Assembly (NCBI RefSeq): GCF_019649055.1 | Contig: NW_026570261.1 | Location: 434,001-498,000 of the forward strand | Reading direction: 5' to 3' | DNA length: 64,000 nucleotides | Origin: Paramacrobiotus metropolitanus | Taxonomy: Eukaryota; Tardigrada; Eutardigrada; Parachela; Macrobiotidae | Part shown: in pieces, positions 53,629 through 64,000 of the stretch | How the letters are laid out: each line of letters begins with the position of its first letter | Position numbering within the stretch: position 1 is the stretch's first letter | Program-made: the position numbers and the translations under genes | The notes under the pieces: generated by a model | What the model saw: only the letters and a program-made list of their open reading frames with translations | Databases searched by the model: none | What the model was told of the DNA's origin: nothing

Positions 53629-54370
53629 GTAGCAGGAACATGGTACGCCTACGGCAACTGGTATCCGGGTATCGATCCCACCGATATGGAAAGTCCACTG
53701 AGCAATGATGTCAACTTTTATCGCATCCTGGGCAAAGGCTATTTCCCCACGACCACAATACCAGCGGCCATTATGGTCCAGGAGCAGACATTTTACTACA
53801 ATGCTTCAGACATGACATGCCGCTCTAATCGCGAAATATGTTATCTGACCACGGACGGACGCCAAATTGGTTTGTACTTTTTCCCACCGGACCTATCCAG
53901 AACTAACACCGAAGCCGCCGGTACATTTTAATCGAACTTGTATAAAACACACTGCATTCGTTGTGCACAATCTTTGATTTTATAGTGCTGCCGTTGCGGC
54001 GAGCACCTTATACCGTTTTGTTGGGATAGGTGTGGATAATTCGATTGTATTGGCGACCGACTACGACTCGTACATCCTTTTCTACCAATGTTTCGGAACC
54101 AACAGCACTTCGGGCTTGTTCGGTTATCCCGATATCTACCTCAACACAAGGAAGAAGCCCCAGGATGTCACCGGCAGTGAACTGGACAAGATAACCGCAG
54201 CGGTCAATGCTGCTCTGAAGTCTTACTGTCTGGATATCAGCGCTTTTGTTGTCGTAGCATGGGACAACACGAAACCTGATTGTGCTCGAGCGGCACCTTC
54301 GCCTTGTTACACAAGCGTTGCTAAAGCTTTCAACGATATTATAGAGACATCTGCAGACCCGCAGTCATAA
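53629..54370 (+). CDS. Lipocalin-like secreted carrier protein, 5' end not found
   Basis: Two exons, 53629-53873 and 53986-54370, join in phase 2 (donor GTACTT, acceptor TTATAG) and end at a TAA. The first begins VAGTWYAYGNWYPG, the lipocalin GxWY signature of the first strand. The second contains VLATDYDSYILFYQCF, the family's TDYxxYxxxxxC motif, and a C-terminal part with cysteines. Lipocalins bind small hydrophobic molecules in a beta-barrel and are normally secreted. The recovered part is 209 aa, so little more than a signal peptide and a short leader is missing. No such exon is seen in the 214 bp before it, and a LINE fragment lies directly upstream. Either the first exon is farther away or the insertion has beheaded the gene. 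Confidence 0.7.
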
Positions 54371-54845
54371 TTAAGATTTCCAGATAGTACTGTCAAGCCT
54401 TAAAAACAATCTCTCGCTCATGGTTTTCTCTTGCAGCCATGATTTACAATTTTAGAATGCAGCGCAAACGTTTACACAATTTCTGTGTATCTTTCGAGCA
54501 GCATCAGTAAAAGTTAAAGACAACTATAGCTCTTGAGCTTACAAGCAGTGCGAAAAGTGTCTTTTTAAGCTGTCGATTAGAAAACGCAATGATTTTTACA
54601 AAGCACCCGTTCGCAGGAGATCAACACGGTCACCGAACCAACGTAGATTAGCCGTAAGCGCTTTGCGTTTTAACTTTTAAAGCACTAACTAATGAAAAAA
54701 ATTTAAGTTATTTACAGTATTTAGTAGCAATTATTTGGCAAATTGCAATCGGTTGATCAACATTTAGTGTCTACGCATTAAGCAGCGCCCGAGCTCCAAT
54801 AAACATATGCTGTTCTACTTTCATTTCATCCCGATTATTTTCGTA
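54371..54845. other. 3' flank of the lipocalin gene
   Basis: Probably the 3' UTR; an AATAAA lies at about 54799. No other feature seen before the MITE. Confidence 0.4.
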
Positions 54846-55501
54846 CGAGGCGTGTGTCCCTTACTTAGATAGAGCACATTTACCTTACCATACTTAGATA
54901 ACTGTGCCCGTGTTGTGCACTCAATGTGCACATCTGTCAACCACCAGAGGTGGCAACGCTAGAACCAAATTTGAAAAATGTGTTGATTCAGCCGTTGATA
55001 ATTTCAGGTGCTCACATCTCGTGAATGAGGGAACAAAACTGTTCAAGCAATATCTCAAAGATGCAGAAAAATTCACAAGATTTTTGATACCAAGTAATAT
55101 GGGATTTAGAGCAACTGAAACAAGTTGTAGCCTTTTTGAGTTTCTCGTAGACACACTATAGGACCTCTTCGTGGACCCCTTCAACGTAATACTCACTATG
55201 CTAAGTCTATGGGAAACAGAAATGGCTCTAATTTATTTCATCCGCTCTAAATCCTGACTTACTTGGTATCAAAAAACTTATGAATTTTTTCCACATCTTT
55301 TGAGATATTGCATGAACAGTTTTGTTCCCACATTCACGAGATGTGAGCAATTGAAGTTATCAACGGCTGATTCAACAGATTTTTCAAATTCTCCCTGACG
55401 TTGCCATCTCTGGGTGGTTGACAGCGCTGCACAACACGGGCACAGTTATCTTAGTATGGTAAGGTAAATGTGCTCTATCTAAGCAAGGGACACACGCCTC
55501 G
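54846..55501. mobile_element. 656-bp palindromic MITE, TA target site
   Basis: Inverted arms of about 300 bp begin CGAGGCGTGTGTCCCTTACT and end with the complement, flanked by TA at 54844-54845 and 55502-55503. The arms stay alignable over most of the element (for example TGAACAGTTTTGTTCCCTCA-type text on both sides), meeting near 55160-55230. The tip shares CGAGG with the small hairpin MITE at 25596-25755. Open frames on the two strands (85 and 91 codons) are mirror products of the palindrome, not genes. Confidence 0.88.
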
Positions 55502-55992
55502 TATAGAATCTACTAGATAGTGTGCATAGGGGCTGCTTTGGCATTGAAGTTTTGCGTCATTTTGTTCCGCTAATTATCATGTACCGCGCACTGGGTCTTT
55601 TCTCATCCAAAAGGTCGCTGAAGATTTATGGAATTACGGACAAAACCAGTTTTCCTCGACCCTATCTATGCTTGAAAGATTAACAATACGCAGATAGACG
55701 CTTCCACCACAATTTTCAGTCAATGACAGCGCGCTCGAATTTTTATCAAATAAAACTTATCGTTTTACCGTAACTGTCATGCAGATGATTTTGCCAGGGA
55801 TGAAAACCGTATGCGGAAGTAGTCACGAACGGCGCAGTCGCTCGTATTCCCTTAGCCTAAATATCTTAACAAAGGGTCAACTTTTGTCGCTACTGCTAGA
55901 AGTGGTCAAGGGCGGCACGTTTGTAGCCATCAGACGCCAGTCAGTCCTGACACGCCCAATGGAAGAAGTCAAGCGCGTGGGCATGGCATGTG
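55502..55992. other. Spacer between the MITE and the large foldback element
   Basis: No gene recognised. A 74-codon plus-strand frame at 55779-56003 runs into the foldback element and has no domain. Confidence 0.4.
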
Positions 55993-55998
55993 TACGCC

Positions 55999-56160
55999 TG
56001 TAACCGACCAAAACGTCCGGACGACCAAGACGTCCGGCGGACGTTTTAGTCGTTAAACCGACCAAATCGTCCGGGGACCAAAAAAACGTCCGCCGTAAAT
56101 TTTGCCCACTCAACAATTTTTGCATTCTCGATGTGACCTGAAGTTCCTGAGAGCGTCTCA
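55999..56160 (+). repeat. Left terminal inverted repeat of the foldback element
   Basis: 162 bp of unique-type sequence, rich in GTCCG/CGGAC motifs, with the perfect palindrome CGTCCGGACG at 56014-56023. It continues to CCTGAGAGCGTCTCAG before the 31-bp array. It pairs with 63712-63873. Confidence 0.92.
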
Positions 56161-57835
56161 GCCCGGACACTTTGCTCGGAGCACTAGTGCAGCCCGGACA
56201 CTTTGGTCGGAGCACTATTTCATCACGGACACTTTGGTCGGAGCACAATTTGGAGCCGGACACTTTGGTCGGAGCACTATTTCAGCCCGGACACTTTGGT
56301 CGGAGCACTATTTCAGCCCGGACACTTTGGTCGGAGCACTAATTCAGCCCGGACACTTTGGTCGGAGCACTAATTCAGCTCGGACACTTTGGTCGGAGCA
56401 CTATTTCAGCCCGGACACTTTGGTCGGAGCACTATTTCAGCCCGGACACTTTGGTCGGAGCACTAATTCATCACGGGCACTTTGATCGGAGCACCATATT
56501 GACCCGGACACTTTGGTCCGAGCACTATTTCAGCCCGGACACTTTGGTCGAAGCACTATATTGACCCGGACACTTTGGTCGGAGCACTAATTCAGCCCGG
56601 ACACTTTGGTCTGAGCACTATTTCATCAAGGACATTTTGGTCAGAGCACAATTTGGAGCCGGACACTTTGATCGGAGCACTATATTGACACGGACACTTT
56701 GGTCGGAGCACTATTTCAGCCCGGACACTTTGGTCGGAGCACTATTTCAGCCCGGACACTTTGGTCGGAGCACTAATTCAGCCCGGACACTTTGGTCGGA
56801 GCACTATTTCAGCCCGGACACTTTGGTCGGAGCACTATTTCAGCCCGGACACTTTGGTCGGAGCACTATATTTGCCCGAACACTTTGGTCGTAGCACTAT
56901 TTCAGCCCGGACACTTTGGTCGGAGCACTAATTCAGCCCGGACACTTTGGTCGGAGCACTAATTCAGCTCGGACACTTTGGTCGGAGCACTATTTCAGCC
57001 CGGACACTTTGGTCGGAGCACTAATTCAGCTCGGACACTTTGGTCGGAGCACTAATTCAGCTCGAAAACATTTTGGTCGGAGCACTATATTGACCCGGAC
57101 ACTTTGGTCGGAGCACTAATTCCGCCCTGACACTTTGGTCTGAGCACTATTTCATCACGGACACTTTGGTCGGAGCACTATTTCAGCCCGGACACTTTGG
57201 TCGGAGCACTATTTCAGCCCCGACACTTTGGTCGGAGCACTAGTTCAGCCCGGACACTTTGGTCGGAGCACTAATTCAGCTCGGACACTTTGGTCGGAGC
57301 ACTATTTTAGCCCGAACACTTTGGTCGGAGCACTAATTCAGCCCAAACACTTTGGTCAGAGCATTATTTTAGCTCGGACACTTTGGTCGGAGCACTAATT
57401 CAGCCCGGACACTTTGGTCTGAGCACTATTTCATCACGGACACTTTGGTCGGAGCACAATTTGGAGCCGGACACTTTGATCGGAGCACTATATTGGCCCG
57501 GGCACTTTGGTCGGAGCACTATTTCAGCCCGGACACTTTGGTCGGAGCACTAATTCAGCCCGGACACTTTGGTCGGAGCACTAATTCAGCTCGGAAACTT
57601 TGGTCGGAGCACTATTTCAGCCCGGACTCTTTGGGCGTAGCACTATTTCAGCCCGTACACTTTGGGCGGAGCACTATATTGACCCAGACACTTTGGTCGG
57701 AGCATTATTTGGAGCCGGAGACTTTGGTCAGAGCACTATTTCCGCCCGGACACTTTTGTCGGAGCACTCTTTCAGCCCAAACAGTTTGGTCGGAGCACTA
57801 TTTTAGCCCGGACACTTTGGTCGGGGCACTACAGT
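56161..57835 (+). repeat. Left array of 31-bp tandem repeats (about 54 copies)
   Basis: The unit is CCCGGACACTTTGGTCGGAG followed by CACTATTTCAG. Copies differ mainly in the 10 bases between GCAC and GGAC, forming about seven recurring subtypes (TATTTCAGCCC, TAATTCAGCCC, TAATTCAGCTC, TATATTGACCC, TATTTCATCAC, CAATTTGGAGCC, TATATTTGCCC). Because 31 is not a multiple of 3 and stops are rare on this strand, long open frames run through the array. They are repeat translations, not genes. The copy number is estimated from length. Confidence 0.95.
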
Positions 57836-60094
57836 CATTCATCACCCGCCTGAACGAGTGTGCTTTTTTTCAAAGTACACTCTTTGCTGATTGTGGTAGA
57901 AGAACTGAAATGTATGCTCTAATCAACCATGCTTTGATACTTTTCTTTACCGTATGGACGGTATGATTAAGTGCAAGCTTTCGGTCAGCCTAAATACTAC
58001 ACAAACTCACCGTATAATGGTTGACTTGTAAAGGCTGCCTTTCATAGCTGTTTAAAATAACCGGTTGACCGCGCGCAAACTTGCGCGCGGAACAAATGAG
58101 TTACAGATAAATTACTTTATTGAAAGGCTGTTAAGGCTGGTTTCATATGATGCTTATCGAAGTTACCTTGATGATTACTCAGTTAGTAACGCGCTCATTA
58201 CCTTTTCCACTGGCGGGCGTCATTTACGCACCAGCTAACTACTTACATGGACTTCTTTTATTTATTTTAAAATGATCAATTCTTGCAGAACTGGCTGATA
58301 CACTGAAGAAAAGAAAACTTCCTTTTGCTTGACTGCTACTCTGCGAACTTTCCTCGTGCAGCAGCTTGGCTTCGCCTTATGTTCCTATCACTTATTTACT
58401 ACCAAAATTCAAAGATACCTTTTTTCGTGAAAAAACCGTTTGAAGCAGTGACGCTGGAATCATCGGAGTAAGGTTAGTTGCGCTCTTCCATTTTATTCCC
58501 AAAACATCTTGCCGGTTCTCAAGAGTAGCATTCCTCAGCAAGCATTTATTATTATTCTTCGAAAATCGACAATTCTTAGCGTGGACTTTAAAGTTCAAGC
58601 GTTATGTAATTAAAGCGTTAACCAAGTTCATTTCAATATTCATGTTTCTCGTAAATCGCTATGTTTTTAGTCCACAAACACGAACAAAAACTTATAAAAA
58701 ACGTGGAACGATGTACATATAGAACATTTAACAGTAGATCTGTAGGAGTACTCTTAAGTCTCCACAAAGTGGGACTCCAAAATTTGGAGCCCAAATCGGT
58801 TCAGATTGCGATTCGATAAGAATAGCACGCAATGGCTTAGACTTCACATAGGCCTGTTGTATTTTTAGCCTATGCATTTTACGCCATTGACAGGGCGATT
58901 CGACAAACGGTGGAACATGGTGGTATCAGCAAACTATTCTAAATGCATAAACTACCGCAACAAAAAAACGGTAGTACGTTTGTCTGCGACCGTTAAGCGT
59001 GGAAATATTGATACCGTGCCAGTGCCGTTGTATTAACCTTCCGTATAACTGTTGCTCTTTTTTGAGCAAATCAGTGCAAAATGACGAATGCTGATTAAAG
59101 TTAACTGTGTTTTGTTGATAAAGTTAAATATTTGTCGAAAGTAACGCTTGTTGAATCGCCCCAAAGGGTTGTCGCATCGCCCGGCGAAGAACAATTAACA
59201 CGTAACCAGAGTTGCGCAACCGGATTCACTGATGGATCCAGGTTTGTCTGAATCGCCCTACGTACCGTCCAAATCACAAATTTTTCTGATACACAACGCT
59301 GCCTTCTACATAAGTAACAAGCAGCCACCCGCCATTCCGCAGTTACTCGAAGCTTGCCAGTTGCCGGTTGTCACCAAAAGGTTCGCGAATCTCACTTGGA
59401 ACACTTCTTTAATAGGTTCCCCTAGTTTTTTGTGCGTTCAGTTGTCAATATTATTTAAACCTTTCTCGAGCATATGTTTTTGTTATCTAAAAGCCAACGC
59501 TATACACAAAGGTTTCTAGAAGCATATTTCCCAGGCAGACCTAAACAGAAGACCGAAAATATCCAAGAAAGCAAAATTTGCAAAATTTCAATATCACCAC
59601 ACAAGCTCCCAAGCAACTGAAGCCAGCAGTTACTTAACGTCCTCGCTGATTGGTTGTGGTGGAGGCCCGCAGACTTTGTATGATAGGGTTTTTTGAACTC
59701 TTTGGTTTTATCTATCAGACAATCTTTGGTTTTTGAAATCCACCGCAAAGGGATCTCGGGGATTCGACAGACACACTGGTCACGCCCCATCTTAAGCTTT
59801 TATTAGGCGCAATAATTTATGTGTGCATGACCGACGTGACCGACGTGACAGAAAGTCCCGTTTCCTTGTCCCATAGAGGACCTTCGCTTCTCTTCGGTCG
59901 AAAATGTAATACTAAAAAACAAAAATAAAAATATTAAATTAGAAAGCGAAAAACCAATAAACATTTTGAGGGAAAAAGCGCCAGCATACTGTCGCCCCTT
60001 ACACCTCATCACCTCACCGTAGTTTTTAAAGTAAATTTTATTTTCTTAAAAGTAGCCTTACCAAGTAGAAAGTAAAAACATCAAAAGTGAAAAC
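57836..60094. other. Core of the foldback element
   Basis: 2.26 kb between the two arrays. The longest frames (about 95 codons, at 59232-59519 plus and 59500-59790 minus) show no transposase motifs or other domain. A perfect GC-rich hairpin (10-bp stem, 2-base loop) lies at 58069-58090. A CGACGTGAC repeat lies near 59831-59850. Nothing marks this as an autonomous element. Confidence 0.6.
58069..58090. repeat. Perfect GC-rich hairpin in the element core
   Basis: CCGCGCGCAA, a two-base AC loop, then TTGCGCGCGG. It is the only strongly GC-rich palindrome in the core. Confidence 0.75.
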
Positions 60095-63000
60095 ATCCGA
60101 CCAAATTGTCCGGGCTGAAATAGTGCTCTGACAAAAGTGTCCGGGCTGAATTAGTGCTCCGACCAAACTGTGCGGGTCGAAATAGTGCTCCGACCAAAGT
60201 GTCCGGGTCAATATAGTGCTCCGACCGAAGTGTTCGGGCTAAAATAGTGCTCCGACCAAAGTGTGCGGGTCAAAATAGTGCTCCGACCAAAGTGTCCGGG
60301 TCAATATAGTGCTCCGACCAAAGTGTCCGGGCTGAAATAGCGCTCCGACCAAAGTGTCCGGGCTGAAATAGTGCTCCGACCAAAGTGTCCGGGCTGAGAT
60401 AGTGCTTAGTCCAAAGTGTCCGGGCTGAAATAGTGCTCCGACAAAAATGTCCGGGTCAAAATAGTGCTCCGACCAATGTGTCTGGGCTGAAAGAGTGCTC
60501 CTACCAAAGTGTCCGGGCTGAAATAGTGCTCCGACCAAAGTGTCGGAGCTGAATTAGTGTTCCGACCCAAGTGTCCGGGCTGAATTAGTGCTCCGACCAA
60601 AGTGTCCGGGCTGAAATAGTGCTACGACCAAAGTGTCCGGGTAAATATAGTGCTCCGACCAAAGTGTCTGGCTCTAAATTGCGCTCCGACCAAAATGTCC
60701 TTGATGAAATAGTGCTCCGACCAAAGTGTCCGGGCTGAGATAGTGCTTAGTCCAAAGTGTCCGGGCTGAAATAGTGCTCCGACAAAAATGTCCGGGTCAA
60801 AATAGTGCTCCGATCAATGTGTCTGGGCTAAAATAGTGCTCCGACTAAAGTGTCCGGGCTGAAATAGTGCTCCGACCAAAGTGTCCGAGCTGAACTAGTG
60901 CTCCGACCAAAGTGTCCGAGCTGAATTAGTGCTCCGACCCAAGTGTCCGGGCTGAATTAGTGCTCCGACCAAAGTGTCCGAGCTGAACTAGTGCTCCGAC
61001 CAAAGTGTCCGGCTCCAAATTGCGCTCCGATAAAAATGTCCTTGATGAAATAGTGCTCAGACCAAAGTGTCCGAGCTGAATTAGTGCTCCGACCAAAGTG
61101 TCCGGGCTGAATTAGTGCTCCGACCAAAGTGTCCGGGCTGAAATAGTGCTCCGACCAAAGTGTCCGGGTCAATATAGTGCTCCGACTAAAGTGTCCGGGC
61201 TGAAATAGTGCTACGACCAAAGTGTCCGGGTAAATATAGTGCTCCGACCAAAGTGTCTGGCTCTAAATTGCGCTCCGACCAAAATGTCCTTGATGAAATA
61301 GTGCTCCGACCAAAGTGTCCGGGCTGAGATAGTGCTTAGTCCAAAGTGTCCGGGCTGAAATAGTGCTCCGACAAAAATGTCCGGGTCAAAATAGTGCTCC
61401 GATCAATGTGTCTGGGCTAAAATAGTGCTCCGACTAAAGTGTCCGGGCTGAAATAGTGCTCCGACCAAAGTGTCCGAGCTGAACTAGTGCTCCGACCAAA
61501 GTGTCCGAGCTGAATTAGTGCTCCGACGCAAGTGTCCGGGCTGAATTAGTGCTCCGACCAAAGTGTCCGAGCTGAACTAGTGCTCCGACCAAAGTGTCCG
61601 GCTCCAAATTGCGCTCCGATAAAAATGTCCTTGATGAAATAGTGCTCAGACCAAAGTGTCCGAGCTGAATTAGTGCTCCGACCAAAGTGTCCGGGCTGAA
61701 TTAGTGCTCCGACCAAAGTGTCCGGGCTGAAATAGTGCTCCGACCAAAGTGTCCGGGTCAATATAGTGCTCCGACTAAAGTGTCCGGGCTGAAATTGTGC
61801 TACGACCAAAGTGTCCGCGCAAATATAGTGCTCCGACCAAAGTGTCCGAGCTGAATTAGTGCTCCGACCAAAGTTTTCGGGCTGAATTAGTGCTCCGACC
61901 AAAGTGTCCGGGTAAATATAGTGCTCCGACCAAAGTGTCTGGCTCTAAATTGCGCTCCGACCAAAATGTCCTTGATGAAATAGTGCTCCGACCAAAGTGT
62001 CCGGGCTGAGATAGTGCTTAGTCCAAAGTGTCCGGGTAAATATAGTGCTCCGACCAAAGTGTCCGGCTCCAAATTGCGCTCCGATAAAAATGTCCTTGAT
62101 GAAATAGTGCTCAGACCAAAGTTTCCGGGCTGAATTAGTGCTCCGACCAAAGTGTCCGAGCTGAATTAGTGCTCCGACCAAAGTGTCCGGGCTGAATTAG
62201 TGCTCCGACCAAAGTGTCTGGGTTGAAATAGTGCTCCGACCAAAGTGTCCGGGTCAATATAGTGCTCCGACTAAAGTGTCCGGGCTGAAATTGTGCTACG
62301 ACCAAAGTGTCCGCGCAAATATAGTGCTCCGACCAAAGTGTCCGAGCTGAATTAGTGCTCCGACCAAAGTTTTCGGGCTGAATTAGTGCTCCGACCAAAG
62401 TGTCCGGGTAAATATAGTGCTCCGACCAAAGTGTCTGGCTCTAAATTGCGCTCCGACCAAAATGTCCTTGATGAAATAGTGCTCCGACCAAAGTGTCCGG
62501 GCTGAGATAGTGCTTAGTCCAAAGTGTCCGGGTAAATATAGTGCTCCGACCAAAGTGTCCGGCTCCAAATTGCGCTCCGATAAAAATGTCCTTGATGAAA
62601 TAGTGCTCAGACCAAAGTTTCCGGGCTGAATTAGTGCTCCGACCAAAGTGTCCGAGCTGAATTAGTGCTCCGACCAAAGTGTCCGGGCTGAATTAGTGCT
62701 CCGACCAAAGTGTCTGGGTTGAAATAGTGCTCCGACCAAAGTGTCCGGGTCAATATAGTGCTCCGACTAAAGTGTCCGGGCTGAAATTGTGCTACGACCA
62801 AAGTGTCCGGGCAAATATATTGCTCCGACCAAAGTGTCCGGCTCCAAATTGCGCTCCGACCAAAATGTCCTTGATGAAATAGTGCTCAGACCAAAGTTTC
62901 CGGGCTGAATTAGTGCTCCGACCAAAGTGTCCGAGCTGAATTAGTGCTCCGACCAAAGTGTCCGGGCTGAATTAGTGCTCCGACCAAAGTGTCCGGGCTA

Positions 63001-63712
63001 AAATAGTGCTCCGACCAAAGTGTCCGGGTCAATATAGTGCTCCGGCCAAAGTGTTCGGGCTGAAATAGTGCTCCGACCAAAGTGTCCGTGATGAAATAGT
63101 GCTCAGACCAAAGTGTCCGGGCTGAATTAGTGCTCCGACCAAAGTGTCCGGGCTGAAATAGTGCTCCGACCAAAGTGTCCGGGCTGAATTAGTGCTCCGA
63201 CCAAAGTGTCCGGGCTGAAATAGTGCTCCGACCAAAGTGTCCGGGTCAATATAGTGCTTCGACCAAAGTGTCCGGGCTGAAATAGTGCTCCGACCAAAGT
63301 GTCCGGGTCAATATAGTGCTCCGATCAAAGTGCCCGTGATGAATTAGTGCTCCGACCAAAGTGTCTGGGCTGAATTAGTGCTCCGACCAAAGTGTCCGGG
63401 CTGAAATAGTGCTCCGACCAAAGTGTCCGGGTCAATATAGTGCTCCGATCAAAGTGTCCGGCTCAAAATTGTGCTCCGACCAAAGTGTCCGTGATGAAAT
63501 AGTGCTCTGACCAAAGTGTCCGGGCTGAAATAGTGCTCCGACCAAAGTGTCCGAGCTGAATTAGTGCTCCGACCAAAGTGTCCGGGCTGAATTAGTGCTC
63601 TGACCAAAGTGTCCGGGCTGAAATAGTGCTCCGACCAAAGTGTCCGAGCTGAATTAGTGCTCCGACCAAAGTGTCCGGGCTGAATTAGTGCTCCGACCAA
63701 AGTGTCCGGGCT
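60095..63712 (-). repeat. Right array of 31-bp tandem repeats (about 117 copies), inverted
   Basis: Same unit as the left array on the opposite strand, and more than twice as long. It has higher-order structure. A block is repeated at a distance of 589 bp (19 units; GGCTCCAAAT at 61011 and 61600). A second block is repeated at 496 bp (16 units; GCTCTAAATT at 61942 and 62438). Both repeats are almost identical. Copy number is estimated from length. Confidence 0.95.
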
Positions 63713-63873
63713 GAGACTCTCTCAGGAACTTCAGATCACATCGAGAACGCAAAAATTGTTGAGTGGGCAAAATTTACGGCGGACGTTTTTTTGATCCCCG
63801 GACGATTTGGTCGGTTTAACGACTAAAACGTCCGCCGGACGTCTTGGTCGTCCGGACGTTTTGGTCGGTTACA
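63712..63873 (-). repeat. Right terminal inverted repeat of the foldback element
   Basis: Inverted partner of 55999-56160, differing at about four positions (for example GATC for GACC). It ends GGTCGGTTACA, next to the TACGCC target duplication. Confidence 0.92.
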
Positions 63874-64000
63874 TACGCCTACGGGGAACCAGCAGACGGG
63901 TAGCGCGCCTAAAGTATTGTTCTTGAAAATCGCATAACTTTGAATAATTAGTATCACAAGTGAGTACAAAACTGAGTACTAAAACTAAATTCACAACAAA

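Larger units (their letters stand above)
55999..63873. mobile_element. 7.9-kb foldback-type DNA transposon with tandem-repeat arms
   Basis: The element starts TGTAACCGACCAAAACG and ends with its complement, and is flanked by a perfect 6-bp duplication TACGCC (55993-55998 and 63874-63879). The terminal 162 bp on each side are inverted copies with about four differences. Inside each terminus lies an array of a 31-bp repeat, in opposite orientation on the two sides: about 1.67 kb on the left and about 3.6 kb on the right. The core at 57840-60095 has no recognisable transposase. The plan resembles Drosophila Foldback elements, whose long inverted repeats are also made of tandem units, but the sequence is unrelated as far as I can tell. 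It is probably non-autonomous. Confidence 0.92.

Noticed and set aside
54904-55196. Paired open frames of 85 and 91 codons on opposite strands
   Set aside because: They are mirror products of the palindromic MITE arms.
56102-57966. Long plus-strand open frames with a 31-residue periodic peptide
   Set aside because: They are translations of the 31-bp array. A unit length coprime with three makes all three phases appear in turn. The same peptides arise from the right array on the minus strand.
60239-63700. Many minus-strand open frames with the same periodic peptide
   Set aside because: Same explanation: the inverted copy of the array. No start context, splice sites or domain.
56161-63712. 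CRISPR-like appearance of regular direct repeats
   Set aside because: Units are contiguous without unique spacers, the genome is eukaryotic, and the arrays are part of an inverted-repeat transposon.
63874-63950. Resemblance of the right flank TACGCCTACGG to the first lipocalin exon
   Set aside because: The match is only 11 bp and the joined empty site does not continue as a lipocalin reading frame.

Overview
This is a eukaryotic nuclear window. All recognised genes are split by short GT-AG introns (mostly 55-600 bp), there are no operons, and there are several DNA-transposon remnants. The gene set points to a small invertebrate: a PCBP-type KH protein, a full natriuretic-receptor-like guanylate cyclase, tandem ADAL-type deaminases, a trypsin-like protease, a lipocalin, and an F-box family I associate from memory with the tardigrade Hypsibius. 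A eutardigrade is my best guess. That assignment is inference; no database was consulted.

Layout. 1-11.95 kb: no recognisable gene, a long AT/GC-mixed region upstream of the KH gene. 11.96-17.4 kb (+): eight-exon poly(rC)-binding protein, 411 aa, three KH domains. 18.4-19.1 kb (+): weak two-exon hypothetical gene. 20.5-21.9 kb (-): secreted leucine-rich-repeat protein. 22.5-28.9 kb (-): 18-exon receptor guanylate cyclase; I could join every exon in phase to 1103 aa, and it lacks one of the two metal-binding aspartates. 30.5-31.9 kb (-): six-exon secreted trypsin-like protease, 285 aa. 33.1-35.2 and 38.3-41.5 kb (+): two ADAL-like deaminase paralogs with conserved intron phases. A small cysteine-rich secreted protein gene (36.15-36.94 kb) lies between them on the opposite strand. 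42.5-45.2 kb: a decayed F-box-family gene (-) plus a piece of the same family on the + strand. 46.4-46.75 kb: four 100-bp tandem repeats. 47.5-55.5 kb: mostly transposon debris (a mariner-sized TA-flanked element, two palindromic MITEs, a LINE reverse-transcriptase fragment) with a lipocalin gene at 53.6-54.4 kb.

The most striking object is at 55,999-63,873. It is a 7.9-kb foldback-type DNA element with near-identical 162-bp terminal inverted repeats and a 6-bp target duplication. Two opposed arrays of a 31-bp repeat (about 54 and about 117 copies) flank a 2.3-kb core with no recognisable transposase. A 330-bp relative with matching tips sits in an intron of the F-box gene at 43,838-44,167, so this is a family rather than a single event.

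Exon joins were worked out by hand from splice signals, reading phase and family alignment from memory. Joins whose phases close exactly (KH, cyclase, protease, both deaminases, cysteine-rich protein) are the most reliable.
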